Position numbers and translations under genes: made by a program | Notes under the pieces: model-generated | The model's input: only the letters and a program-made list of their open reading frames with translations | Databases searched by the model: none | What the model was told of the DNA's origin: nothing | Shown here: piece after piece, positions 28,836 to 38,200 of the stretch | Numbering within the stretch: position 1 is the stretch's first letter | Layout of the letters: each line of letters begins with the position of its first letter | Assembly (NCBI RefSeq): GCF_900105325.1 | Contig: NZ_FNSU01000003.1 | Location: forward strand, 1,302,001-1,366,000 | Direction: 5' to 3' | Source of the DNA: Pseudomonas marginalis | GTDB taxonomy: Bacteria; Pseudomonadota; Gammaproteobacteria; Pseudomonadales; Pseudomonadaceae | DNA length: 64,000 nucleotides

Positions 28836-30167
28836 ATGACACACCGCTTATCGCTGCGCCGCCTGGCCTTGGGCCTGGCCCTGATCACCGCCGGGCTCAC
28901 GGCCGGCGCCCAGGCTGCCAACGAACAATACTTCCCGTTGCAGAGCTACCGGGTCGGCCCGTACGCCGCCGGTGGCACCGGTTTCTTCGGGGGCTTTATC
29001 GACTACCTGCAATACATCAATGCCAAGGGCGGGGTGAACGGCGTCAAGCTGACCTGGAGCGAGTGCGAGACCGAGTACGTGGTGGAAAAAGGCGTCGAAT
29101 GCTACGAGCGCCTCAAGGGTGGGCTCAACGGTGCACCGGCCGCCGCCACCAACCCGCTGTCAGTCGGCATCGCCTATGCCACCCTGGACCGCTCCACCAC
29201 CGACAAACTGCCGCTGATCACCATCAACCATGGCCGCACCGATTCCACCGATGGCAGCGTGTTCCCCTACGTGTTCCCGCTGCAGCTCAACCCCTATTCG
29301 GAAGTCTCGGCGATCATCAACTACATCGGCCAACGCGAAGGCGGCGCCGACAAGCTCAAGGGCAAGAAAATCGCCGTGCTCTACCACGGCTCGCCCTACG
29401 GCAAGGAAACCAATGGCGTGCTCGAAACCCTGGCGAAAAACGCCGGCTTCGAACTGACCCTGCTGGAAGTGCCGCACCCCGGCAACGAGCAGCAATCGCA
29501 GTGGCTGAACATCCGGCGTCTCAAGCCTGACTGGGTGATCCTGCGCGGCTGGGGTGTGATGAACCCGGTGGCGCTCAAGTCCGCGCAGAAAGTCGGCTAC
29601 CCGGCCGATCACATCATCGGCAATATCTGGAGCAACTCCGAAGAAGACGTGGTACCGGCCGGTGCCGCCGCCAAAGGCTTTATCTCGATCACCACCCACC
29701 CGTCGGGCACCGACTTCCCGGTGCTGCAAGGTATCCAGCAAAGCGTGGTAGACGCCGGCAAGGGCAACCTGGCCGACCCCAAGCGTTTCGGCACCGTGTA
29801 TTACAACCTGGGCGTGGTCAACGGCATTCTCAACGTCGAAGCGCTGCGCCTGGCCCAGGAAAAATACGGGCAAAAACCACTGACCGGCGAGCAGGTACGC
29901 TGGGGCTTCGAACACCTGAACCTCGACGACGCGCGCCTGCAGGCGCTGGGCGCCAAGGGCCTGGTGCAACCGCTGAAACTCTCCTGCGCCGACCACGAAG
30001 GCGGCGGCGCCGTACGCTTCCAGCAATGGGACGGCCAGCGCTGGAACCTGATCAGCGACTGGGTACAAGCCGACCGCGCCTTGCTGCGGCCGATCATCGA
30101 AGCCTCGGCGGCGCAGTACGCCAAGGAGAAAGGCATCACGCCGCGGGATTGCAGCAAAGAGCAGTAA
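28836..30167 (+). CDS. Periplasmic substrate-binding protein of the LivK type
   Basis: The 443-residue protein has a signal peptide (MTHRLSLRRLALGLALITAG, cleavage after AQA, about 26). It has the type I periplasmic-binding fold, with the FFGGFIDYLQYINAKGGVNG motif near the N-terminus. It is longer than the roughly 370 residues of classical LivK, which fits the subgroup found with acyl-CoA-synthetase-like genes; a fatty-acid-like or aromatic ligand is possible. AGGA lies nine bases before the ATG at 28836; the ATG at 28827 is too close to it. No livF follows; the REPIN array starts about four bases after the stop. Confidence 0.87.
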   Translation: MTHRLSLRRLALGLALITAGLTAGAQAANEQYFPLQSYRVGPYAAGGTGFFGGFIDYLQYINAKGGVNGVKLTWSECETEYVVEKGVECYERLKGGLNGAPAAATNPLSVGIAYATLDRSTTDKLPLITINHGRTDSTDGSVFPYVFPLQLNPYSEVSAIINYIGQREGGADKLKGKKIAVLYHGSPYGKETNGVLETLAKNAGFELTLLEVPHPGNEQQSQWLNIRRLKPDWVILRGWGVMNPVALKSAQKVGYPADHIIGNIWSNSEEDVVPAGAAAKGFISITTHPSGTDFPVLQGIQQSVVDAGKGNLADPKRFGTVYYNLGVVNGILNVEALRLAQEKYGQKPLTGEQVRWGFEHLNLDDARLQALGAKGLVQPLKLSCADHEGGGAVRFQQWDGQRWNLISDWVQADRALLRPIIEASAAQYAKEKGITPRDCSKEQ

Positions 30168-30170
30168 TTA

Positions 30171-31640
30171 CCTTTTGGCAGTCGCCCATGCGACCGAAAT
30201 CTGCCGGATGTAAACAGCTCAACTGTGGGAGGGGGCTTGCTCCCGATAGCGGAGTGTCAGCCAACAGATTTATTAGCTGATCTACCGTCATCGGGAGCAA
30301 GCCCCCTCCCACATTCAGACCGAGGTGTGTCAGCTCACGCCTACTTCCAACAAGCAACTTTTGGCAGCCGACCATGCGACTGAAGTCTGCCGGATGTAAA
30401 CAGCTCAACTGTGGGAGGGGGCTTGCTCCCGATAGCGGAGTGTCAGCCAACAGATTTATTAGCTGATCTACCGTCATCGGGAGCAAGCCCCCTCCCACAT
30501 TCAGACCGAGGTGTGTCAGCCCATGCCTACTTCCAACACGCGACTTTTGGCTACCGCCCATGCGACCGAAATCTGCCGGATGTAAACAGCTCAACTGTGG
30601 GAGGGGGCTTGCTCCCGATAGCGGAGTGTCAGTCAACTGATTCATTAGCTGATCCACCGTCATCGGGAGCAAGCCCCCTCCCACATTCAGACCGAGGCGT
30701 GTCAGCCCATGCCTACTTCCAACACGCGACTTTTGGCTACCGCCCATGCGACCGAAATCTGCCGGATGTAAACAGCTCAACTGTGGGAGGGGGCTTGCTC
30801 CCGATAGCGGAGTGTCAGCCAACAGATTTATTAGCTGATCCAACGTCATCGGGAGCAAGCCCCCTCCCACATTCAGACCGAGGTGTGTCAGCCCATGCCT
30901 ACTTCCAACACGCGACTTTTGGCTACCGCCCATGCGACCGAAATCTGCCGGATGTAAACAGCTCAACTGTGGGAGGGGGCTTGCTCCCGATAGCGGAGTG
31001 TCAGCCAACAGATTTATTAGCTGATCTACCGTCATCGGGAGCAAGCCCCCTCCCACATTCAGACCGAGGTGTGTCAGCTCATGCCTACTTCAATCAAGCG
31101 ACTTTTGGCTACCGCCCATGCGACCGAAATCTGCCGGATGTAAACGGCTCAACTGTGGGAGGGGGCTTGCTCCCGATGGTGGTGGGTCAGCTAGTGAATC
31201 TGTTAGCTGACACACTGCTATCGGGAGCAAGCCCCCTCCCACATTTAGACCGAGGTGTGTCAGCTCATGCCTACTTCAATCAAGCGACTTTTGGCTACCG
31301 CCCATGCGACCGAAATCTGCCGGATGTAAACGGCTCAACTGTGGGAGGGGGCTTGCTCCCGATAGCGGAGTGTCAGTCAACTGATTTATTAGCTGATCTA
31401 CCGTCATCGGGAGCAAGCCCCCTCCCACATTCAGACCGAGGTGTGTCAGCCCATGCCTACTTCCAACACACGACTTTTGGCTACCGCCCATGCGACCGAA
31501 ATCTGCCGGATGTAAACAGCTCAACTGTGGGAGGGGGCTTGCTCCCGATAGCGGAGTGTCAGTCAACTGATTCATTAGCTGATCCACCGTCATCGGGAGC
31601 AAGCCCCCTCCCACATTCAGACCGAGGCGTGTCAGCCCAG
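30171..31640. repeat. Tandem REPIN array 2, eight units of exactly 186 bp
   Basis: Eight REPINs start at 30224, 30410, 30596, 30782, 30968, 31154, 31340 and 31526, each exactly 186 bp apart. Each is a 90-nt element with 24-bp perfect arms in most copies (TGTGGGAGGGGGCTTGCTCC then CGAT, and its complement). The 96-bp spacer is itself repeated, so whole units have been duplicated in tandem. Unit 6 has the most diverged core (about 31178-31215). Because 186 is divisible by three, long frames run through both strands; these are not genes. The array fills the gap between the binding-protein gene and nirD, which converge, and its right edge enters the nirD coding end. Confidence 0.96.
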
Positions 31641-31994
31641 ACCTATTTCCACCACTCCAGCATTCAACCGCACCGGCCATACCCGCAAACGCTGGTGCGG
31701 TGCCTCCAGGCATTGGCCGTCTTCCAAACGGTAATGCTGCTTATAGATCGGCGCGGCCACCACCAGGTCGCCCTTGATGCTGCCGACCAGCCCGCGTCCG
31801 ATCACATTCGCGCCGGATTCCGGGTCGTGGTTGTCGATGGCGTACAGCGTCTGGTCCCGGGCGCCGGGCAGGTAGAACAGCGCGACTTGGGCGCCGTCCA
31901 GCCACACCACTACGCCGGAATTACTCACCAGGTCGGTCTCGTTGCACACGCTTTTCCAGGTGGCAAGGTTGCGCTGCGTGTTGGACTGGCTCAT
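31632..31994 (-). CDS. nirD: Assimilatory nitrite reductase small subunit
   Basis: This 120-residue Rieske-like protein is the small subunit of NADH-dependent assimilatory nitrite reductase. It has the NirD wording LFYLPGARDQTLYAIDNHDP and GRGLVGSIKGDLVVAAPIYK; as in other NirD proteins, the Rieske Cys/His ligands are missing. The start overlaps the nirB stop (TGATG), so it is coupled. The extreme C-terminus and stop lie in the edge of REPIN array 2, so the tail may have been altered by the repeat. Confidence 0.9.
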   Translation of the reverse strand: MSQSNTQRNLATWKSVCNETDLVSNSGVVVWLDGAQVALFYLPGARDQTLYAIDNHDPESGANVIGRGLVGSIKGDLVVAAPIYKQHYRLEDGQCLEAPHQRLRVWPVRLNAGVVEIGLG

Positions 31995-34537
31995 CAGGCA
32001 AGCTCCTCGGTGACGGCAATCAGGTTGAGTTCGGCGGCCATGATCGGCCGACGCTGGCCGCGTTCCTGGACAAAGTGGATGTCCGGGTCGGGGCGTTTGT
32101 CGTTGACGAAGGTGCGGAAGCGCTTGAGTTTTTCCGGGTCCTTGAGGGCGTTGGCCCACTCGCATTCGTAGCGGTCGACCACCCGTTGCATCTGCGCTTC
32201 GAGCTCGGCGCCCAGGCCCAGGCTGTCGTGCAGGATCACGTCCTTGAGGAAATCCAGGCCGCCTTCCAGGCTTTCGCGCCAGACCGAGGTGCGTTGCAAT
32301 TTGTCGGCGGTGCGGATGTAGAACATCAGGAAGCGGTCGATGTACTGGATCAGCGTGGCGTCATCCAGGTCGGTGGCGAACAGTTCGGCGTGGCGTGGGC
32401 GCATGCCGCCGTTGCCGGCGATGTAGAGGTTCCAGCCCTTCTCGGTGGCGATCACGCCCACGTCCTTGCTCTGGGCTTCGGCGCATTCGCGGGTGCAGCC
32501 GGATACCGCGAACTTGAGCTTGTGCGGCGAACGCAGGCCCTTGTAGCGGTCCTCGATCAGCAGCGCCATTTTCACGCTGTCCTGCACACCGTAGCGGCAC
32601 CAGGTGCTGCCCACACAGGACTTCACCGTGCGCGTGGATTTGCCGTAGGCGTGGCCGGTTTCAAACCCGGCCGCGATCAGCTCGGCCCAGATGTCCGGCA
32701 GCTCGTGCAGTTGCGCGCCAAACAGGTCGATGCGCTGGCCGCCGGTGATCTTGGTGTAGAGGTCGTATTTCTTCGCCACTTCGCCAATCACGATCAACTT
32801 GTCGGCGGTGATCTCGCCGCCCGGAATACGCGGCACCACCGAGTAGGTGCCGTTCTTTTGCATGTTGGCCATGAAGGTATCGTTGGTGTCCTGCAACGGC
32901 ACCAGGGACGCGTCCATGATCGGCTGGTTCCAGCACGAGGCCAGGATCGACCCCACCGCCGGTTTGCACACGTCACAGCCGATGTGGCCACGACCGTGTC
33001 TGGCCAGCAGTTCTTCGAAGGTGGTCACCCCTTCCACGCGCACCAGGGCATACAACTCCTGGCGGGTATAGGCGAAGTGTTCGCACAGGCTCTTGTCGAC
33101 GCTGACGCCACGGGCAATCAGCTCGTGCTCGAACACCTGCTTGAGCAACCCGGCACACCCACCGCAACCGGTGCAGGCCTTGGTCTGCGACTTGAGCAGG
33201 CCGAGGTCGCTGCACCCGCCGTCGATGGCCGAGCAGATCGCGCCCTTGTTGACGTTGTGGCACGAGCACACCGTGGCCGAGTCCGGCAAGGCGCCTGGGC
33301 CGAGGGTCGGTGCGCCGCTGGACGATGGCAGGATCAGGCTGGCCGGTTCGGCCGGCAGCGCGATGCTGTTCTGCATGTATTGCAGCAAGGTGTCGTAGTA
33401 GCTGTTGTCGCCGACCAGCACCGCGCCGATCACGTGTTTGCCGCTCGCATCCACCACCAGGCGTCGATAGCTGGCGCTCGCCTCGTCGATGAACTGGTAG
33501 CTGCGCGCACCCGGTGTGTGGGCGTGGGCGTCGCCGATGGAGCCCACGTCCACGCCCAGCAACTTGAGCTTGGTGGACATGTCGGCGCCGACAAAGGGCT
33601 CAGCGCTGTGCTCGCACAACAGCGCGGCGACGCCACGGGCCATTTGGTAACCCGGCGCAACCAGGCCGAACAGGCTGCCGTTCCAGGAGGCGCATTCGCC
33701 AATCGCGTAGATATTGGGATCGCAGCTCAAGCACTCGTCGTTGATCACCACGCCGCCGCGCGGGCCAATCTCCAGGCCGGCCTGGCGAGCCAGGGCATCC
33801 TGGGCGCGGATCCCGGCGGAGAACACGATCAGGTCGGTCTCCAGGAACTCGTCATTGGCAAAGTTCATGCGGTAGCGGTACTGCTCGCCGGCACTGATCG
33901 ACTGGGTGGCGCGGGACAGATGCACACCGACGCCCAGCCGCTCGATCTGGGCCTTGAGCGCAAGGCCGCCGAAATCATCCAGTTGCACTGGCATAAGGCG
34001 CGGCGCGAATTCCACCACATGGGCTTCCAGGCCCAGGCTTTTCAGGGCGTTGGCGGCTTCCAGGCCGAGCAGGCCACCGCCCACCACCACACCACGGCGG
34101 GCATTGGCGGCAGCGGCACGGATGGCGTCGAGGTCTTCGAGGGTGCGATACACCAGGCGCGAGTCGCCTTCGGCGCCCTCGATCGGCGGCACGAACGGAT
34201 AGGAACCGGTGGCCAGCACCAGCTTGTCGTAGCCCACGCAGCCCTGGGCGGTGATCACTTCACAGCGTTCGCGATCGATCTCCAGCACCGGTACGCCCAG
34301 GTGCAGGGTGACACCCGGCGTCTGGTACAACGCGGCGTCCGACAACGCCAGGGACTCGGCATCGCGGCCGGTGAAATACTCGGAAAGATGCACGCGGTCA
34401 TAGGCACGCATCGGCTCTTCGCTGAACACGTGCAACCGGTAGTGATCCAGCGCGCCGCGTTCGATCAATTGCTCCACGCAATGGTGGCCGACCATGCCAT
34501 TACCGACGACGATCAGGGTTTTCATCTGTTTGTTCAT
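31994..34537 (-). CDS. nirB: Assimilatory nitrite reductase large subunit, NADH-dependent
   Basis: NirB reduces nitrite to ammonia in the cytoplasm. The 847-residue protein has an N-terminal FAD/NADH pyridine-nucleotide oxidoreductase part (TLIVVGNGMVGHHCVEQL near residue 5; VVVGGGLLGLEAA about 145). A BFD-type [2Fe-2S] domain (CSCHNVNKG and CTGCGGC, about 425-465) and a siroheme/[4Fe-4S] nitrite reductase domain follow (STWCRYG, then AVSGCTRECAEAQ, about 640-690). The start at 34537 gives the family length; upstream frame runs through the leader. A terminator hairpin in the leader and a sigma-54-type promoter lie upstream. Confidence 0.94.
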   Translation of the reverse strand: MNKQMKTLIVVGNGMVGHHCVEQLIERGALDHYRLHVFSEEPMRAYDRVHLSEYFTGRDAESLALSDAALYQTPGVTLHLGVPVLEIDRERCEVITAQGCVGYDKLVLATGSYPFVPPIEGAEGDSRLVYRTLEDLDAIRAAAANARRGVVVGGGLLGLEAANALKSLGLEAHVVEFAPRLMPVQLDDFGGLALKAQIERLGVGVHLSRATQSISAGEQYRYRMNFANDEFLETDLIVFSAGIRAQDALARQAGLEIGPRGGVVINDECLSCDPNIYAIGECASWNGSLFGLVAPGYQMARGVAALLCEHSAEPFVGADMSTKLKLLGVDVGSIGDAHAHTPGARSYQFIDEASASYRRLVVDASGKHVIGAVLVGDNSYYDTLLQYMQNSIALPAEPASLILPSSSGAPTLGPGALPDSATVCSCHNVNKGAICSAIDGGCSDLGLLKSQTKACTGCGGCAGLLKQVFEHELIARGVSVDKSLCEHFAYTRQELYALVRVEGVTTFEELLARHGRGHIGCDVCKPAVGSILASCWNQPIMDASLVPLQDTNDTFMANMQKNGTYSVVPRIPGGEITADKLIVIGEVAKKYDLYTKITGGQRIDLFGAQLHELPDIWAELIAAGFETGHAYGKSTRTVKSCVGSTWCRYGVQDSVKMALLIEDRYKGLRSPHKLKFAVSGCTRECAEAQSKDVGVIATEKGWNLYIAGNGGMRPRHAELFATDLDDATLIQYIDRFLMFYIRTADKLQRTSVWRESLEGGLDFLKDVILHDSLGLGAELEAQMQRVVDRYECEWANALKDPEKLKRFRTFVNDKRPDPDIHFVQERGQRRPIMAAELNLIAVTEELA

Positions 34538-34575
34538 AGCAAGCACCCGACAACGTTCATCACGGTTTAAAAAGC

Positions 34576-34610
34576 AAAAAAAAACGCCTGAAACCTTGCG
34601 GTTCCAGGCG
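34576..34610 (-). terminator. Leader terminator (attenuator) of nirBD
   Basis: On the minus strand an 11-bp stem with one mismatch (GGTTCCAGGCG region at 34600-34610 pairing with 34585-34595) is followed by nine T residues (34576-34584). It lies 39 bp before the nirB start and downstream of the promoter candidate, so transcription should stop here unless antiterminated. In pseudomonads and Azotobacter the nitrate-responsive NasS-NasT pair releases such leaders. nasST is not in this window. Confidence 0.7.
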
Positions 34611-34715
34611 CCTTTGCCTGTTCTTATGCGGGATCGGATCGGCGACTGCGCCGGATCTACCGCTTTATGCCCCTGTTGTCGATCGTCGTTGACCGAGGTG
34701 GGTTGAGGGGGAGCT

Positions 34716-34732
34716 TGCAGGGTCTGTGCCAA
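34716..34732 (-). promoter_or_regulatory. Sigma-54-type promoter candidate of nirBD
   Basis: Read on the minus strand, TTGGCACAGACCCTGCA has a perfect TGGCAC at -24 and CTGCA at -12, with GG-N10-GC spacing. It would give a leader of about 165 nt containing the terminator hairpin. Confidence 0.65.
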
Positions 34733-34784
34733 TTGGACGCGAGCCTTACTGCGACGCCTTCTAGCGGTACTCATCGAGTCTGAA

Positions 34785-34813
34785 TGCACACTTCAGCGCC
34801 TCCAACTGGTGCA
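34785..34813. promoter_or_regulatory. Possible NtrC half-sites upstream of nirBD
   Basis: TGCACA (34785) and TGGTGCA (34807) are oppositely oriented GCAC/GTGC half-sites lying 53-80 bp upstream of the nirB -24 element, a usual enhancer distance. The spacing is longer than in the classical NtrC site, so this is tentative. Confidence 0.3.
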
Positions 34814-34875
34814 TCCCGCGACAAAAAAGTGCATTCCCGGATAAAAATCAAAGGGTCACAGAAGAGCGGGCTTAT

Positions 34876-35066
34876 TGTGGTGAGCGGGCTTGCCCCGCGC
34901 TGGGTGGCGAAGCCGCCCCATCACTGCCACAGCTTACTTCCTGTAAGGACTGAGGCGCTTGGGTTTAGGGCTGCTACGCAGCCCAGCGCGGGGCAAGCCC
35001 GCTCACCACAGCAAGCCCACTCACCACTGTAAGCCCACTCACCACAACAAGCTGGCTTGCCACAAT
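34876..35066. repeat. REPIN plus 18-bp half-REP repeats in the nitrate intergenic region
   Basis: A REPIN of the array-1 family covers 34876-35010. Three degenerate 18-bp units of the form gcaagcccactcaccact follow to 35066. It lies between the divergent nirB and nitrate reductase promoters and ends about 20 bp before the rightward promoter, so it separates the two control regions. Confidence 0.85.
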
Positions 35067-35084
35067 TTGCCCGTGCTTAAGAAA

Positions 35085-35101
35085 TTGGCGCGTGACTTGC
35101 T
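35085..35101 (+). promoter_or_regulatory. Sigma-54-type promoter candidate of the nitrate reductase gene
   Basis: TTGGCGCGTGACTTGCT has GG-N10-GC spacing with TGGCGC at -24 and TTGCT at -12. The implied leader is about 120 nt and contains a terminator hairpin. Confidence 0.6.
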
Positions 35102-35150
35102 AGGGAACACACACAGAGCAGTCAACGCTGATTGCCCATTCACGACAAAG

Positions 35151-35198
35151 GCGCCGTGCAATCCCCGTTTCCAACGGAGGGTTGCAGGGCGCTTTTTT
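35151..35198 (+). terminator. Leader terminator (attenuator) of the nitrate reductase gene
   Basis: A long stem (GCGCCGTGCAATCCCCGTT pairing with the AACGGAGGGTTGCAGGGCGC region, two mismatches) ends at 35192 and is followed by six T residues. It lies 33 bp upstream of the start codon and mirrors the nirBD leader terminator on the other strand. Confidence 0.7.
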
Positions 35199-35230
35199 GT
35201 TGGGGGCAGAAAAAGTTTCGAGGGTGACAG

Positions 35231-38200
35231 ATGGCAAACCAAAGCGTACGCAGTGTGTGTCCCTATTGTGGTGTGGGCTGCGGCATCATCATGCAGGTCG
35301 AGCACAATAAGGTGGTCAAGGTCATCGGTGACAAGGCCCACCCCACCAACTTCGGCCGCCTGTGCACCAAAGGCACCACCTGCGGGCAGGCCATCGCCGA
35401 GTCCGGGCGGATGGAAAACGCCTACCTGCGCGAGAAGCGTGACCACGACCCGGTGCGCATCGCCATGGACACCGCCATCAGCGAAACCGCCGGGCGCCTG
35501 CGCGGCATCCTCGACAGCCACGGGCCGGATGCCCTGTCCTTTTACGTCTCCGGGCAAATGTCCCTGGAAGCCCAGTACCTGATCAATAAACTGGCCAAGG
35601 GCTTTGTGCGCACCAACAACGTCGAGTCCAACTCGCGGCTGTGCATGGCCAGCGCCGGCAGCGGCTACAAGCTTTCCCTCGGTTCCGATGGGCCGCCGGG
35701 CTCCTATGAAGACTTCGACCGCGCCGACCTGTTCTTCGTGATCGGCGCCAATATGGCCGACTGTCACCCGATCCTGTTCCTGCGCATGATGGACCGGGTC
35801 AAGGCCGGGGCGAAGCTGATCGTGGTCGATCCACGGCGCAGCGCCACCGCCGACAAAGCCGACCTGTACCTGCCGATCAAACCGGGCACCGACCTCGCCC
35901 TGCTCAATGGCCTGTTGCACCTGCTGGTCAAGAACGGCCACACCGACCCGGCCTTTATTGCCGCGTTCACCGAGGGCTGGGAGGCCATGCCCGGCTTTCT
36001 CGAGGACTACCCGCCGCACACGGTCGCCGAGATCACCGGCCTGGCCGAAGCAGACATCCGCCAGGCTGCCGACTGGATAGGCGCGGCTGCCGAGTGGATG
36101 AGCTGCTGGACCATGGGCCTCAACCAAAGCACCCACGGCACCTGGAACACCAACGCCCTGTGCAACCTGCACCTGGCCACCGGCGCCATCTGCCGCCCCG
36201 GCAGCGGGCCGTTTTCCCTCACTGGCCAACCCAATGCCATGGGCGGCCGTGAGATGGGCTACATGGGCCCTGGCCTGCCGGGGCAACGCTCGGTACTGGT
36301 GGAGGCCGACCGCGCATTTATCGAAGACCTCTGGCAGATCCCCCCAGGCAGCCTGCCGCGCCAAGTCGGCCGCGGCACCGTGGCGCTGTTCGAGCAGATG
36401 AGCGCCGGGCAGATCAAGGCCTGCTGGATCATCTGCACCAACCCGGTGGCCAGCGCGCCCAATCGCCGCAAGGTCATCGAAGGCCTGCAAGCCGCCGAAC
36501 TGGTGATCACCCAGGACGCCTTCCTCGACACCGAGACCAACCGCTACGCCGACATCCTGCTGCCCGGCGCGCTGTGGGCCGAGGCCGAAGGGGTGATGAT
36601 CAACTCCGAGCGCAACCTGACCCTAATGCAAAAAGCCGTCGAACCACCGGGCCAAACCTTGCCCGACTGGCAGATCATCGCCAGGGTCGCGAGTGAAATG
36701 GGCTTTGCCGAAGCCTTCACCTATGCCAGCGCCGCCGAGGTCTTCGACGAGATCAAGCGCGCCTGGAACCCCAAGACCGGCTATGACATTCGCGGCGCCA
36801 GCCATCAACGGCTGCGCGCGCAACCGCTGCAATGGCCCTGCGCTTCAGACGCGGGCGCCGACCGCAACCCGATCCGCTACCTGAATACAGGCACGCTCAG
36901 ATTCGCCACCGACAACGGCAAGGGCCAGTTCCTGGCGCGCCCACATATGCCGCCGGCGGAGATGCCGGATGAGGCCTTCCCTTTCGTGCTCAACACCGGG
37001 CGTTTGCAGCACCAGTGGCATACCCTGACCAAGACCGGCAAGGTCGCCACCCTGAACAAACTCAACCCCGGCCCCTTCGTCGAACTGCACCCCGAAGACG
37101 CCGCCAGCCTGGGCATCCAGGACAAGGACCGCGTGGAGGTGCGCTCCCAGCGCGGGCGTGCCGTGCTGCCTGCGGTGGTCACCGACCGCGTGCAGCCGGG
37201 CAACTGTTTTGCGCCTTTCCACTGGAACGATGTATTTGGCGAAAACCTGGCGATCAACGCGGTGACCAACGACGCGGTCGATCCGATTTCCCTGCAACCC
37301 GAGTTCAAGTTCTGTGCCGTCGCCCTGGCCCGGGTCGAGTTGATCGATCACCAGTTTCTCGATGGGCCGGTCTCGCAAGACTTGCCCCCCTTAGTAGAGG
37401 ACCTCACCCTGTCGCGCCTCGACGCCTTCGCCGATATTGCCGGCATCCGCAACCTGCCGGCGCCGACACTGAGCGATAGCGAGCGTACTTACCTCGCAGG
37501 TTTCCTCAGCGGTCTGCGCTCCGAGGCCGGGCGCCTGGCAGCGGGTGTGCCGGTGATGCCAACCCATGCGCCGCTGACCAAGGATTCCCGACTGTGGCTG
37601 GACGGTTTGCTCGGCGGATTGTTCAGCCGCGCAGACGTCAGCGCCATCGCCGCAACGCCCTCCCCGGCCGTCACCCTGTTATGGGCCTCCCAGACCGGCA
37701 ACGCCGAAGCCCTCGCCGAGCGATTCGCCAAGCGCCTGCGCGACGCCGGTATCAGCGTCGAGCTCAGCGCGATGGCGGATTTCCCGGCCAGCAAACTGGC
37801 GAGCACACAAAACCTGGCGCTGATCAGCAGCACCTTCGGCGATGGCGACCCGCCCGACAACGGCGAAGGCTTCTGGCACAGCCTCAGCACCGCCGAGATG
37901 CGCCTGGAGTCGCTGCGCTTTGCGGTACTGGCCCTGGGCGATCCGAATTACGACCAGTTTTGCAAGCACGGCCAGCGACTCGACCAGCGCTTGCTGGAGC
38001 TGGGCGCGACCCGCCTGCTGGAGCGCGTGGATTGCGACACCGAATTCGAAGAGCGCGCCTATGCCTGGCTGGCACAGTTGCAACACAGCCTCAACCCGGC
38101 CAAAGCCGCGACGCTCGCCCCACCCGCCACACCGGCCGGCAAAACCAAGCTGCATGGCTCACGGCTGCTGCTCAACCGGCACCTGAACCCGCAGAGCACC

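Noticed and set aside
30136..32171. Long open frames across array 2 (586 codons on +, 306 codons on -) that look like a repeat protein
   Set aside because: The 186-bp unit is 62 codons, so any stop-free frame repeats without a break. The frames translate REP palindromes, run antisense into nirD/nirB, and have no start signal. They are artefacts of the repeat.
32075..34570. 831-codon open frame on the plus strand opposite nirB
   Set aside because: It is an antisense shadow of a clear nirB gene, common in GC-rich DNA; it has no family motif.
34556..34640. Reading the nirB leader hairpin as the terminator of a gene coming from the right
   Set aside because: No gene ends there; the T-run is on the minus strand between the nirB promoter candidate and nirB, so it is a leader attenuator.
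35231..37380. Periplasmic nitrate reductase NapA
   Set aside because: No twin-arginine signal, no nap neighbours, and a cytoplasmic NADPH flavoprotein domain is fused, so it is assimilatory.
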